Shown in pieces: positions 18,610 through 27,677 of a DNA stretch of 64,000 bases (position 1 is its first letter; each line of letters begins with the position of its first letter). Source of the stretch: Geofilum rubicundum JCM 15548 (lineage in GTDB: Bacteria; Bacteroidota; Bacteroidia; Bacteroidales; Marinilabiliaceae). The stretch spans positions 115,026 through 179,025 of the forward strand of contig NZ_BAZW01000006.1 in assembly GCF_000974365.1 (NCBI RefSeq), given 5' to 3'. The translations under genes and the position numbers were made by a program. Below the pieces are notes generated by a model. The model did not search any database and had not been told where the DNA came from. It saw nothing but the letters and a program-made list of their open reading frames with translations.

Positions 18610-19389
18610 ATGCAGGAGTTAACCATTGTAAAGGTAGGCGGGAAAGTGGTGGAAGAAGCGGAGAATCTGGCCAGCCTGCTGCGCGATTTTTCTGCCATAA
18701 AAGGGCCCAAAATCCTGGTCCACGGCGGGGGGCGCTCGGCCACCGCCATGGCGCAACGTTTGGGCGTGGAGACCAAAATGGTGGAGGGCCGCCGAATTAC
18801 TGATGCTGCCATGCTGGAGGTGGTGACCATGGTGTATGGCGGATTGGTGAATAAAAATATTGTGGCCGGATTGCAGGCCCATCAAACAAATGCGCTGGGG
18901 ATGACCGGTGCCGATATGAACATCATCCGTTCGAAAAGGCGGGCCAAAGGAGCCGTAGATTATGGGTTTGTCGGTGACATAGAAGCAGTGGATGCCAGCG
19001 GTCTGACCCGGTTATTGACGGCCGGTGCCGTGCCCGTCATTGCGCCCCTGACGCACGACGGTCAGGGCCAAATGCTCAATACCAATGCCGACACCATGGC
19101 CTCTGCCGTCGCCGCTGCGCTGTCTGATCAGTTTCAGGTTATGCTGGTGTTTTGCTTTGAGTTACCCGGGGTACTGAGAGATATTAATAATAGGGATTCG
19201 GTCATTGACCGGATCACGCCTGAAATATATCAGGCCTTAAAAAAGGAAGGCATCGTGGCAGATGGCATGATCCCCAAATTGGACAATAGTTTTGCCGCAC
19301 TTGAGCAGGGGGTTGCGCAAATTCGTATTACCCATCCGCAGGGATTGGCCGGGGGTGCAGATGCCGGAACCATGCTCAGGTTGAAATAG
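18610..19389 (+). CDS. argB: N-acylglutamate kinase
   Basis: Phosphorylates N-acetyl- (here probably N-succinyl-) glutamate, second step of arginine synthesis. The amino-acid-kinase fold starts VKVGGKVVEEAE and is followed by ILVHGGGRSATAMAQRLG, MVEGRRITDAAMLEVV, MLNTNADTMASAVAAAL and GIVADGMIPKLDNSFAALEQGV, the conserved family blocks. 259 residues, normal length. A 129-base gap separates it from argF'. That gap contains a perfect AGCGAATTCGCT palindrome (~18504) but no clear promoter or ORF. The deacylase gene follows after 81 bases. Confidence 0.95.
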   Translation: MQELTIVKVGGKVVEEAENLASLLRDFSAIKGPKILVHGGGRSATAMAQRLGVETKMVEGRRITDAAMLEVVTMVYGGLVNKNIVAGLQAHQTNALGMTGADMNIIRSKRRAKGAVDYGFVGDIEAVDASGLTRLLTAGAVPVIAPLTHDGQGQMLNTNADTMASAVAAALSDQFQVMLVFCFELPGVLRDINNRDSVIDRITPEIYQALKKEGIVADGMIPKLDNSFAALEQGVAQIRITHPQGLAGGADAGTMLRLK

Positions 19390-19470
19390 GCCGGTCTGGT
19401 GTTTCCATCACAGGTGGTGGCCTGTCCACCTATCGCAGTTATTACAAGTTGCTTACTGAAAAAGAACAAA

Positions 19471-20538
19471 ATGACCATTGACCAACTTCATGCTGAATCT
19501 GTAGAAGTATTAAAAATGCTGATTTCCATACCTTCCCTGAGTCGCGATGAGAAAGCGGCGGCCGACCGGGTGGAAGCGTTTTTGGTCAAAATGGGCCATC
19601 CACCCCAACGGCGAAAAAACAATTGCTGGGTGGTGGCACCGGGATATCAGGTTGGTCGACCAACCATTCTTCTGAATTCTCACATCGATACGGTCAAGGC
19701 CTCTGATCATTGGGAGAGCGATCCTTTGACGCCGGTTTTGGAGGGCGATAAATTGACGGGACTGGGAAGCAATGATGCGGGTGGTCCCCTGGTGGCCTTG
19801 TTGGCTGCTTTCCGGTATTTGGCCGCCAGAGCACAAAGCTATAACCTCATTTTTGCGGCCACGGCTGAAGAGGAAGTCTCGGGTGTCAACAATGTGGGAT
19901 CGATTCTCCCGGAATTGGGCCCCATTGATTTGGCCATTGTGGGCGAGCCCACCCGCATGCAAATGGCCGTAGCCGAAAAGGGCCTTTTGGTGATAGATGG
20001 TGTGGTTCATGGCAAGTCGGGACACGCCGCCCGCAACGAGGGGGTGAATGCCATTATGGAAGCGTTGCCGGTCCTGTCTTTTTTTAGGGATTATCAGTTT
20101 CCTAAGGTGTCGCCATTTCTGGGCGAGGTCAAGATGACGGTGACCGGCATCAACGCCGGTACGCAGCACAATGTGGTGCCCGACCGCTGCACTTTTATGG
20201 TGGATGTCCGGGTGAATGAATGCTATTCCAATGAAGCGGTTTTTAATATTCTGAAAGCCCTGGTGCCCTGTGAACTTTCGGCCCGAAGTTTTCGATTGAA
20301 TTCCTCGTCCATTTCACAGGACCATGCGATTGTACAACGGGGGAAATCCATCGGTTTAGAGGTCTTTGGGTCACCAACGACTTCTGATCAGGCCGTGATG
20401 CCTTTTGAGACTTTGAAAATTGGGCCGGGTGATTCGGCCCGTTCGCACACGGCCAATGAGTATATTCTTTTAAGTGAGATACGACAGGGCATTTCGACCT
20501 ACATTCAATTGTTGGATGGCCTGGAATGGTTGAAGTAG
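19471..20538 (+). CDS. M20-family N-acyl-ornithine/citrulline deacylase (ArgE-like)
   Basis: Zinc-dependent amidohydrolase that removes the acyl group, here most likely succinyl from N-succinylcitrulline, before argininosuccinate synthase. M20 metal-site motifs are in order: LNSHIDTVKASD, LGSNDAGGPLVAL, AATAEEEVSGVNN (catalytic Glu), VGEPT and the late histidine in DSARSHTANEYI. The start is placed at ATG 19471 (MTIDQLHAESVEVLKML), because the 24 residues upstream do not look like family sequence. 355 residues. In Bacteroidota this enzyme does the job of both ArgE and the citrulline deacylase. Substrate choice is inferred from Pro90 of ArgF'. Confidence 0.9.
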   Translation: MTIDQLHAESVEVLKMLISIPSLSRDEKAAADRVEAFLVKMGHPPQRRKNNCWVVAPGYQVGRPTILLNSHIDTVKASDHWESDPLTPVLEGDKLTGLGSNDAGGPLVALLAAFRYLAARAQSYNLIFAATAEEEVSGVNNVGSILPELGPIDLAIVGEPTRMQMAVAEKGLLVIDGVVHGKSGHAARNEGVNAIMEALPVLSFFRDYQFPKVSPFLGEVKMTVTGINAGTQHNVVPDRCTFMVDVRVNECYSNEAVFNILKALVPCELSARSFRLNSSSISQDHAIVQRGKSIGLEVFGSPTTSDQAVMPFETLKIGPGDSARSHTANEYILLSEIRQGISTYIQLLDGLEWLK

Positions 20539-20561
20539 TCAATAGGGAAAGATTTCTCTAA

Positions 20562-20595
20562 TTTGCTGGTTTTGTGGGCAAAATAACTATATTTG
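20562..20595 (+). promoter_or_regulatory. Candidate internal promoter before argH
   Basis: TTTG at 20562-20565 and TATATTTG at 20588-20595, 22 bases apart, close to the Bacteroidota -33/-7 consensus (TTTG, 19-21 bases, TAnnTTTG). It lies in the 159-base gap before argH, so argH and citrate synthase may have their own start of transcription. Confidence 0.5.
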
Positions 20596-20697
20596 TTATG
20601 TTTTGATATTTTTGAAGTCAGTTGGTTTTGTGTTTGGTTTTTTATGGTGTGTTTTACTAACAATTTGTAGCCTGTCAGGGGCCTAAAAAATAATAGA

Positions 20698-22028
20698 ATG
20701 AAGCTTTGGGATAAAGGAACGGCGGTCAATAAAAAGATAGAAGATTTTACCATTGGTCGCGACAGAGAATTGGATGTGGAACTGGCACCTTTCGACATAC
20801 TGGGTACCATGGCGCACATTACGATGTTGCAAAAGGTCGGTTTGCTCACCTCAGAAGAGTTGGAGCAACTCTTACCTGTATTGAAGCAGCTCTACCAGCG
20901 TACCCGAAACGAAGGCTTTGTTATTGAAGAGGGCGTGGAAGATGTTCATTCACAGGTAGAAATGCTGCTTACAGCGTCGCTTGGGGATATCGGGAAGAAG
21001 GTGCACAGTGGTCGCTCCAGAAACGACCAGGTGTTATTGGATCTCAAATTGTATGCACGGCACCGGATTCAGCAGGTAACCGGGGCGGTGGCCGAGCTCT
21101 TTTCTGCTTTGCAGAAAAGAAGTGAAGCGCACAAAGACGACCTGATGCCGGGATATACCCACCTGCAGGTGGCCATGCCATCTTCCTTCGGATTGTGGTT
21201 TGGGGCCTATGCCGAAAGTCTGGTGGATGACATGCATTTATTACTGGCGGCCTATCGCATCGTTAACCAAAATCCCTTGGGTGCTGCGGCCGGATATGGC
21301 AGCTCTTTTCCGCTCGACCGGCAATTGACGACTGAATTGCTCGGTTTCGAGGATATGAGCTATAACGTGGTTTATGCCCAGATGGGGCGCGGAAAAATGG
21401 AGCGCAGCGTGGCCATGGGCATGGCATCGGTAGCGGCTACAGTGAGCAAGTTGGCGATGGATGCCTGCCTCTATATGAGTCAGAATTTCAGCTTTATCAG
21501 TCTCCCCGATGAACTCACTACCGGATCGAGCATCATGCCCCACAAGAAAAATCCCGACGTTTTTGAGTTGATCCGGGCCAAGTGCAATAAATTACAGGCT
21601 TTGCCCCAGCAAATCATGATGATCACCTCTAATTTGCCATCGGGCTATTTCCGGGATTGCAAATCACCAAGGAGGTTTTTATTCCGGCTTTTGATGAACT
21701 CATGAGTTGTTTGGAACTGACCACCTTTGCCATTGAAAACATGACGGTGAAGAAGGATTTGATGAAAAATCCTTTGTATCAATTGGCTTTTAGTGTGGAG
21801 GAAGTCAATAGCCGGGTGCTGGCCGGCGTTCCTTTCAGGGAGGCATATAAGCAGGTGGGCCAGGAAATTGAAAAGGGAAATTTTGAGGTTCCTGCCGCCA
21901 TTCATCATACCCACGAGGGAAGTCTGGGTAATTTGTGTAACCAGGAAATCGATCATAAGATGCAGCGCATCATGGAGCAGTTTGCTTTCGATAAGATGCA
22001 GACAGCGATCCAAAACTTACTAACTTAA
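20698..22028 (+). CDS. argH: Argininosuccinate lyase, frameshifted here
   Basis: Cleaves argininosuccinate to arginine and fumarate. Fumarase/aspartase superfamily: VEDVHSQVEMLLTASLG, KVHSGRSRNDQVLLDLKLY, GYTHLQVAMPSSFGLWF and the signature GSSIMPHKKNPDVFELIRAK are all present. The frame breaks after SGYFRD at 21657/21658. Adding one T (GAT-TTG) gives the conserved YFRDLQITKE and joins it to the second frame, which ends at 22028. The repaired length is ~444 residues, as expected for ArgH. Probably a homopolymer indel (TTT read as TT). Citrate synthase starts only 13 bases downstream. Confidence 0.93.
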
Positions 22029-22041
22029 AACTTTATGAATA

Positions 22042-23388
22042 ATGGCATTACTAGATAAATTAGCCAAAGCCTCCGTTCAGTCATGTGATATTGACAAGGA
22101 ACTGTACAATCAATACAATGTAAAACGTGGACTACGTAACGCTGATTTTTCTGGCGTTCTGGTGGGCCTGACCAACATTGGTAACGTGGTGGGTTATACC
22201 AAGGATGAAAACGGTGTTTCTATTCCCCGGCAGGGTGAGCTGTACTACCGCGGATACGAAATTTCCAGTCTGGCCCGTGGTTTTCAAGCGGACGGGCGGC
22301 ATGGATTTGAGGAGACGGCGTTTCTGTTATTGTCGGGCAAGCTGCCCAATAAAGAGGAGTTGAAGGAGTTTTGTGAAATGATCCGGGCAGAACAGGAACT
22401 GCCTTTTTCCGTGTCCAAAAATCTGATTTTGTCCCTCCGTGGCAAGTGTGTGATGAATATGCTGGCGCGGACTGTTTTGGGCTTGTATACCGAAGACGAG
22501 GAGGCAGAGAACTATTCCCCTGAAAATCTGATTAAGCAATCCATCAGCCTGATTGCCCGTTTCCCGGTGATTGTGGCCTATGCCTATTTTGGCATGCGCC
22601 ATTCCTTTCAGCGGAAGTCCCTGATCATTCGTCACCCAAAGCCCGGCTTAAGTCTGGCCGAGAATTTCCTCTACATGCTAAAAGGGAGTGGTAATTACAC
22701 CCGGTTGGAAGCCGATTTGCTGGATTTGGCGCTGGTGCTGCATGCCGAACATGGCGGGGGTAATAACTCTTCTTTCACTACCAGGGTGGTCAGTTCTTCA
22801 CAGACCGATACCTATTCCGCCATTTCTGCCGCACTGGGCTCCTTAAAGGGTGGCTTGCATGGCGGTGCTAATATCAAGGTGATTCGCATGATGGACAATG
22901 TCAAGGCCCATGTGAAGAATTGGGATGATGAGAACGAGGTGGATGAATATCTGACCAAGATGCTCAATAAGAAGGCCTTTGATGGAACAGGAAAAATTTA
23001 TGGCATTGGTCACGCCATCTACACCCTCTCAGATCCGCGTTGTGTTCTGCTAAAGGAAAAGGCACGTGAGCTGGCGCGTCAGGCCGGACGGGAAGACGAA
23101 TACAACCTGTATGAGTCGATAGAGAAATTGGCGCCAAAGGCTTTTTACCGTTTTAAAGGCAGCAATACCAAGACCATTGCTGCTAATGTGGATTTTTATT
23201 CAGGATTTATCTACCAGTGCCTCGGCATTCCTGAAGAGCTCTTTACGCCTATTTTTGCCATTGCCCGTGTGGCCGGCTGGGCGGCTCACCGCATTGAGGA
23301 AGTGACCTCTTCCAGCGCCCGCATCATCCGTCCCGCCTATAAGAGCGTGGTGGATCAACGCGACTATATGCCCATCAGTGAGCGCTAA
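22042..23388 (+). CDS. gltA: Citrate synthase
   Basis: Condenses acetyl-CoA with oxaloacetate. The 448-residue protein carries the catalytic blocks AEHGGGNNSSFTTRVVSSS, GSLKGGLHGGANIKV, GIGHAIYTLSDPR and the acidic Asp segment VDFYSGFIYQCLGIP. The N-terminal region (GVLVGLTNIGNVVGYTKDENG... GELYYRGYEI) is of the type seen in anaerobic Bacteria. It starts 13 bases after argH, so it is probably co-transcribed, and a strong terminator follows. In this setting it would supply 2-oxoglutarate and hence glutamate, the precursor of arginine and proline. 2-methylcitrate synthase activity cannot be excluded from sequence. Confidence 0.95.
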   Translation: MALLDKLAKASVQSCDIDKELYNQYNVKRGLRNADFSGVLVGLTNIGNVVGYTKDENGVSIPRQGELYYRGYEISSLARGFQADGRHGFEETAFLLLSGKLPNKEELKEFCEMIRAEQELPFSVSKNLILSLRGKCVMNMLARTVLGLYTEDEEAENYSPENLIKQSISLIARFPVIVAYAYFGMRHSFQRKSLIIRHPKPGLSLAENFLYMLKGSGNYTRLEADLLDLALVLHAEHGGGNNSSFTTRVVSSSQTDTYSAISAALGSLKGGLHGGANIKVIRMMDNVKAHVKNWDDENEVDEYLTKMLNKKAFDGTGKIYGIGHAIYTLSDPRCVLLKEKARELARQAGREDEYNLYESIEKLAPKAFYRFKGSNTKTIAANVDFYSGFIYQCLGIPEELFTPIFAIARVAGWAAHRIEEVTSSSARIIRPAYKSVVDQRDYMPISER

Positions 23389-23406
23389 GGTCAAAGGATA
23401 TTTAAG

Positions 23407-23457
23407 CCCGTTGAATACAATTTCTGGGATACCAGAAATTGTTGGACGGGTTTTTTT
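23407..23457 (+). terminator. Intrinsic terminator after citrate synthase
   Basis: Outer CCCGT/ACGGG pairing and a perfect inner stem ACAATTTCTGG/CCAGAAATTGT, followed by seven T. Marks the end of the argR-to-gltA transcript. Confidence 0.85.
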
Positions 23458-23539
23458 AGGCCCATGTGTCAGGTCATCCGTGCTCGCCCATCCCGGGTCG
23501 TATAAATATACTGAAAGAATGGATTAAAAGTTTTGTTTA

Positions 23540-23600
23540 AGAATAATTATACAAATTAGGGTTTGTTGTATATAATAATCGCGCAATATTTGTAACTTTG
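23540..23600 (+). promoter_or_regulatory. carA promoter region with an ARG-box-like site
   Basis: TAACTTTG at 23593-23600 fits the -7 consensus TAnnTTTG, 22 bases before the carA ATG. AGAATAATTATACA at 23540-23553 matches 8 of 10 half-site positions of the classical ARG box (TGAAT-N4-ATTCA). Arginine control of carA is plausible but unproven. Confidence 0.4.
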
Positions 23601-23621
23601 CGATGGAAAAAAAATAGTTGT

Positions 23622-24706
23622 ATGCCTGAAGCGAAAGAAATTAAACTAATACTTGAAGATGGTACTGTCTTCACAGGAAAATCATTTGGATGCCATAAGT
23701 CGGTAGCCGGAGAAGTGGTTTTTAATACGGCCATGACCGGCTATCCGGAGAGTCTAACGGACCCGTCCTACAAGGGGCAGATTTTGGTCTCTACTTATCC
23801 GCTCATCGGAAACTACGGGGTGCCTTCCAAAGAAAAGGAAAATGGCATCCCGAAATTTTATGAGTCAGACCGTATCCATGTTTCCGGGTTGATTGTTTCT
23901 GATTACTCCTTTGAGTTTAGCCATTGGAATGCTGAAAATAGTTTAAGTGGCTGGTTAAAGGAAAATGAGGTGCCGGGAATTTTTGATGTGGATACCCGCG
24001 AACTTACCAAATTGTTGCGCGATAAAGGTCCCTTGTTGGGCAAGATTGTGGCAGACGATCAGGATGTGCCCTTTTATAATCCCGATCATGATAATTTGGC
24101 GGCTTTGGTTTGCACGACAGAGAAAGAGGTCTATGGCAATGGCCGGCACAAAGTAGTCCTGGTGGATACCGGCGCCAAATACAATATTTTGCGCTGTCTC
24201 TTGAAGCGGGACACAACTGTGGTCCGCGTGCCCTGGGATTACGACTTTAGCCAGGAAGAATACGATGGCGTTATGTTGTCCAATGGCCCCGGTAACCCGG
24301 AGATGTATGAGGCCACCATCAATAATATTCAAAAGGCTTTAAAGGGCGACAAGCGATCTTTGGTATTTGTCTGGGCAACCAGTTAATGGGCATTGCGGCT
24401 GGCGGATCAACGCATAAATTAAAGTACGGACACCGGGCCCACAACCATCCGGTGCGCCGGATAGGAACGGATACCTGCTATATCACCAGTCAGAACCACG
24501 GTTTTGTGCTCGACACCGAATCCCTGGCTCAGGATTGGGAACCCTTGTTTGTCAACATCAATGACGATACCAATGAGGGCATACGTCATAAAAGCAAACC
24601 GTTTTTTTCCACCCAGTTCCACCCGGAAGCTTCCAGTGGTCCAACGGATACGGAGTTTTTGTTTGATGATTTTATAGGGATGATTGAGGCTTATAAAGCC
24701 AAGTAG
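23622..24706 (+). CDS. carA: Carbamoyl-phosphate synthase small (glutaminase) subunit, frameshifted here
   Basis: Supplies ammonia from glutamine to CarB. The N-terminal CarA domain is clear (LILEDGTVFTGKSFG, EVVFNTAMTGYPESLTDPSY, QILVSTYPLIGNYGV). The class-I glutaminase domain starts VVLVDTGAKYNILRCL and reaches MLSNGPGNPEMYEATI. The frame breaks at 24353/24354, and one missing C (AAG-CCG) restores IFGICLGNQLMGIAAGG, which holds the nucleophilic Cys. After the break the His/Glu pair appears in FFSTQFHPEASSGP. The repaired length is ~361 residues. The start is at ATG 23622 (MPEAKEIKLILEDG). A single homopolymer indel is the likely cause. carB is on the opposite strand about 15 kb away. Confidence 0.93.
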
Positions 24707-24715
24707 AGGGCTCTT

Positions 24716-24747
24716 TTTCCTTTTTGGCTGCAGCCCCAAAAAGGAAA
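24716..24747. repeat. Perfect hairpin downstream of carA
   Basis: TTTCCTTTTTGG pairs with CCAAAAAGGAAA around GGCTGCAGCC. No T-run follows on either strand, so it is not a classical terminator by itself. It may be an RNA 3' end structure. Confidence 0.5.
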
Positions 24748-24798
24748 CAAAAAAGGCCGCCACTGCAAGTAATTTTCTAAAAATCAACTTTATTGTCT

Positions 24799-24841
24799 AA
24801 AATCCTGGAACTCGCTTCGCTCAGACAACCAGGATTTTTTT
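24799..24841 (+). terminator. Intrinsic terminator of carA
   Basis: AAAATCCTGG pairs with CCAGGATTTT around a 20-base loop, followed by T residues up to 24841. Confidence 0.75.
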
Positions 24842-24916
24842 ACGACAATCCATTTGATTTTTTAAACGAAAATGACTTGAGGTGGAAGGAAGGACCTAAG
24901 TAATAGAAGTTATTAT

Positions 24917-24959
24917 AAAAACAACCCCCAAAAGCTCATGCTTTTGGGGGGTTGTTTTT
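24917..24959. terminator. Bidirectional terminator between carA and lpxA
   Basis: Arms AAAAACAACCCCCAAAAGC and GCTTTTGGGGGGTTGTTTTT around TCAT, with one extra G in the right arm. It lies 17 bases past the lpxA stop and can act on both strands. Confidence 0.85.
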
Positions 24960-24975
24960 ATAGGGGTATTTTGCC

Positions 24976-25797
24976 TTAAAGGCTTTCTTCCGTAACGGAG
25001 GCTTTCTTAAAGCTGTTTTTGATGACGCCTCTTTTTGAACTCCGGATGAAGTGAATGATGGCGTCCCGCTCTGGTGAGGCATTCAAATAGGTCTCCATGT
25101 ATTCGGTGGCCTGAGAGGCATTCATGCCCCGCTGATAAAATACCCGGTAGGTATCATGAATGGCTTCAATTTGTTCCTTGCTATAGCCCCGGCGTTTAAG
25201 ACCGGTGTAGTTAATCCCCATATAGGCGGCCGGTAATCCGAATACTTTGGTAAAGGGTGCCACATCCGTCAATACTCCCGCCATACCGGAAACCATCGCA
25301 TGGGTGCCTATTCTGACAAATTGGTGAATGGCGCTTGATCCGCCAATCACGGCCCAATCATCCACAATTACTTCACCTGCAATTTGCACGCTGTTGGCGA
25401 TCACACAATGGTTGCCTACTTCTGTATCATGGCCCAAATGCGTATAGGCCATCAGCAGGGTGTCGTTGCCCACTTTAGTAAAACCTTTGGAGGCTGTTCC
25501 CCGGTTAATGGTGACATACTCCCGGATGGTTGTGTTGTTGCCTATTTCAACGGTGCTGTATTCGCCCCGGAATTTTAAATCCTGAGGAACGGCGGCGATC
25601 ACTGCACCGGGAAAAATCTGGCAGGCTTTGCCAATTCTTGCTCCCGGGTAGATGGTCGCATTGGCCCCAATCCACGTGTCGTCGCCTATAATTACATCTT
25701 TGTCAATTTTTGCAAAGGCTTCTACTGTCACATTTTTTCCCAAAATGGCTTCAGGATGTATCTCCGCACGCGGTGAAATCAATTGCTCCATTCCCAT
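24976..25797 (-). CDS. lpxA: Acyl-ACP--UDP-N-acetylglucosamine O-acyltransferase
   Basis: First step of lipid A synthesis: 3-O-acylation of UDP-GlcNAc in the cytoplasm. The left-handed beta-helix hexapeptide repeats are obvious from residue 8 (AEIHPEAILGKNVTVEAFAKIDKDV). The catalytic His lies in AYTHLGHDTEVGNHC near residue 122-127. The helical C-terminus shows FGLPAAYMGINYTGLKRRGYS and MNASQATEYMETY. 273 residues (two possible ATGs, 25797 or 25791). In many Bacteroidota LpxA follows LpxD and LpxC/FabZ, but here it stands alone. A terminator-like hairpin just upstream may control it, and a lipid A deacylase is encoded divergently next door. Confidence 0.96.
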   Translation of the reverse strand: MGMEQLISPRAEIHPEAILGKNVTVEAFAKIDKDVIIGDDTWIGANATIYPGARIGKACQIFPGAVIAAVPQDLKFRGEYSTVEIGNNTTIREYVTINRGTASKGFTKVGNDTLLMAYTHLGHDTEVGNHCVIANSVQIAGEVIVDDWAVIGGSSAIHQFVRIGTHAMVSGMAGVLTDVAPFTKVFGLPAAYMGINYTGLKRRGYSKEQIEAIHDTYRVFYQRGMNASQATEYMETYLNASPERDAIIHFIRSSKRGVIKNSFKKASVTEESL

Positions 25798-25820
25798 GTT
25801 TTATATTTATACAACAAAAA

Positions 25821-25853
25821 GCCGGGTTTCAGGCATAGCATGCCCAAACCGGC
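25821..25853 (-). promoter_or_regulatory. Terminator-like hairpin in the lpxA leader, candidate attenuator
   Basis: On the minus strand GCCGGTTT pairs with AAACCCGGC (one bulged base), with inner GGCAT/ATGCC pairing, and TTTTTG follows. It ends about 23 bases before the lpxA start codon. No minus-strand gene precedes it until 31.7 kb, so it reads as an attenuator or leader hairpin rather than the end of another gene. The rest of 25854-25985 shows nothing else. Confidence 0.5.
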
Positions 25854-25985
25854 CAGAGTTTAGCTTGTTTAATTGTTACTGGGTATATGACAATTATTCA
25901 GGTGCACACACGTACGGGGTATTGTGTTTTTATTTCTTTTTTATTAACTTATAACCTGTTGATGTTTTTAAGTTCCACTGAATCA

Positions 25986-27039
25986 ATGCGTCATAGGATG
26001 AAGATGCTGGCTGTTTTTTTTGACAATTTTATATGGGACGGAGAGTAAAGGACAGACAAACACCCGGTTTCGAAGTGAGTGGCAATATGGGTTTATTATA
26101 CCACACGCTGCCGATTTAAAGCAGGTAGCCAGCAGTTATCCTTCCAGTTGGTCGCTGTCGTGGCAAATAATGGGCACTTCAAAGCGGCACTGGGAAGCCT
26201 GCAACTGTTTTCATTACCTCGGTTTGCATTTGTCCTATCTCGATTTTGGTGATGATAACGTTTTGGGGCAGGCCTATTCTTTTTCCGGTTCTTTTGAACC
26301 TGTATTGTGGCGAAGTAAGCGCTGGTCTCTTAATCTGTCATCCGGTCTGGGTATGGTTTATTTAAATCGCATCCATCATCCGGACAATAATCCATTGAAT
26401 CAATTTTTTAGCTCGCATCTGAGCTTTTTGCTCTTTATTGCGCCTGCCTTGGAATATCAATGGTCGGATGATTGGGGGATGCGCTTGTCGGTCAATTATA
26501 ATCATATTTCGAATGGGGGACAGAAACAACCGAACAGGGGCATGAATTTTCCGCAGTTGGGTCTGGGGCTGCATTATTTTTTGAATCAGGAAGATTGGCC
26601 TGAATATGTGGCCCAAGAAAAGGGGGTGAATTGGTTTTGGGGCTTAGAAAGTGGTGTTACAACACGCAAAACAGGGAATGGTGACCGACGGGAGCTCTCT
26701 ATTTCGCTGGCCGGCCAGGTGACCAAAGCGCTTAACCCCATCAACGGACTGGCCGCAGGGGCTGAAATGGAATGGGACTATTCCGAAGGGGGCCATCATC
26801 ATCCCATCACAGCTCCTTTTTTGGCCCACAGTTTTTTGCCGGGCCGCTTTGTGTTTAGCCAGCGAATGGCCTGGTACCTGACCAGGCCCGATGGCGTTTT
26901 TGAGAAGCACCATTTCTATCAACGCTACGTGTTGATGTTTAGTCTGATCTACGGATGGGACATTGGAGTGTCGCTGAAAGCCCACGGTCAGACGGCTTCC
27001 AACCTTGACTTTAGATTGGGCTACCGATTTTCCCAATAA
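25986..27039 (+). CDS. Acyloxyacyl hydrolase / lipid A deacylase (PagL-like), T-tract break in the signal peptide
   Basis: Outer-membrane beta-barrel with the PagL-type pattern: LGMVYLNRIHHPDNNPLNQFFSSHLSF and NYNHISNGGQKQPNRGMNF, the H-I-S-N-G catalytic region. PagL removes the 3-O-linked acyl chain of lipid A. The main frame opens at 26020 with no ATG. The true start is probably ATG 25986, which encodes MRHRMKMLAVF and runs into a T8 tract (26013-26021). With seven T the frame continues as LTILYGTESKGQTN, giving a good signal peptide. So the gene is one T out of frame here, either by sequencing error or by slippage. The C-terminal third (residues ~210-345) is a second set of beta strands. 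Next to divergent lpxA, which attaches the acyl chain this protein may remove. Confidence 0.8.
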
Positions 27040-27057
27040 TTATTTAAATATTGACAA

Positions 27058-27459
27058 ATGAAACATATTCTGATTGTTTTGATGGCTTTAGGGATGGTGA
27101 CTGCCTGTGGGGTCTCCCGTCAATCGGTGGCAGACGCCCCTGAGCAAGGCCTTGAGTTGGTTGCTGATGACAGCCTCGAATATGAATTGGTGGTGCTGGA
27201 TCCGGGATTTACTTCTTTTCTCGCCACTCAGCCACCCGCTGAACATTATTCCCAGAGCTATTACGAAGGCTGGAATCACCGATATGTATTGGAATGGAAC
27301 AGCCGGCACCGCCATCCCTTGAGATACGGTGATTTTTATCAGACTGAAATTCAGTACGACCCGCACACGGATTACGGCCTGGAACTGAATTATCAATTGT
27401 ACTACTATTTTCAATTCATCGAGCAGGAATATGGCATTGAGTTGATCCGGAGGCGATAA
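27058..27459 (+). CDS. Small lipoprotein, DUF6146-like
   Basis: 133 residues with a lipoprotein signal peptide (MKHILIVLMALGMVTAC, Cys at residue 17). The mature part has the pattern YELVVLDPGFTSFLATQPP, YYEGWNHRYVLEWNSR and DYGLELNYQLYYYFQFIEQEYGI, which I recognise as the Bacteroidota family DUF6146. Function is unknown and no catalytic motif is visible. It starts 18 bases after the deacylase gene, so the two may be co-transcribed. The 218 bases after it contain no gene; an A+T-rich stretch there probably holds the promoter of the cytochrome operon. Confidence 0.75.
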   Translation: MKHILIVLMALGMVTACGVSRQSVADAPEQGLELVADDSLEYELVVLDPGFTSFLATQPPAEHYSQSYYEGWNHRYVLEWNSRHRHPLRYGDFYQTEIQYDPHTDYGLELNYQLYYYFQFIEQEYGIELIRRR

Positions 27460-27677
27460 TGCGCCGAGGGCCTCTTTTATCTTAATTAAGACCGGATACA
27501 AATTATGGCTGAATGTCATTTGATGGATAGAATATCTAATTAGTTGCCTATTTTTATATTCTGATTTTTGGATATGTTTAAAAGTGTATGTTACTATTCA
27601 AAATTCCGCATTTGAGCTGTGTAAGAGTCTCTCTTTGAAAAAGATTAACGAACGATTGTATATAAAATGGTCGTATT

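Noticed and set aside
24716..24747. Terminator of carA
   Set aside because: A perfect stem but no T-run on either side; the next hairpin (24799-24841) is the better terminator.
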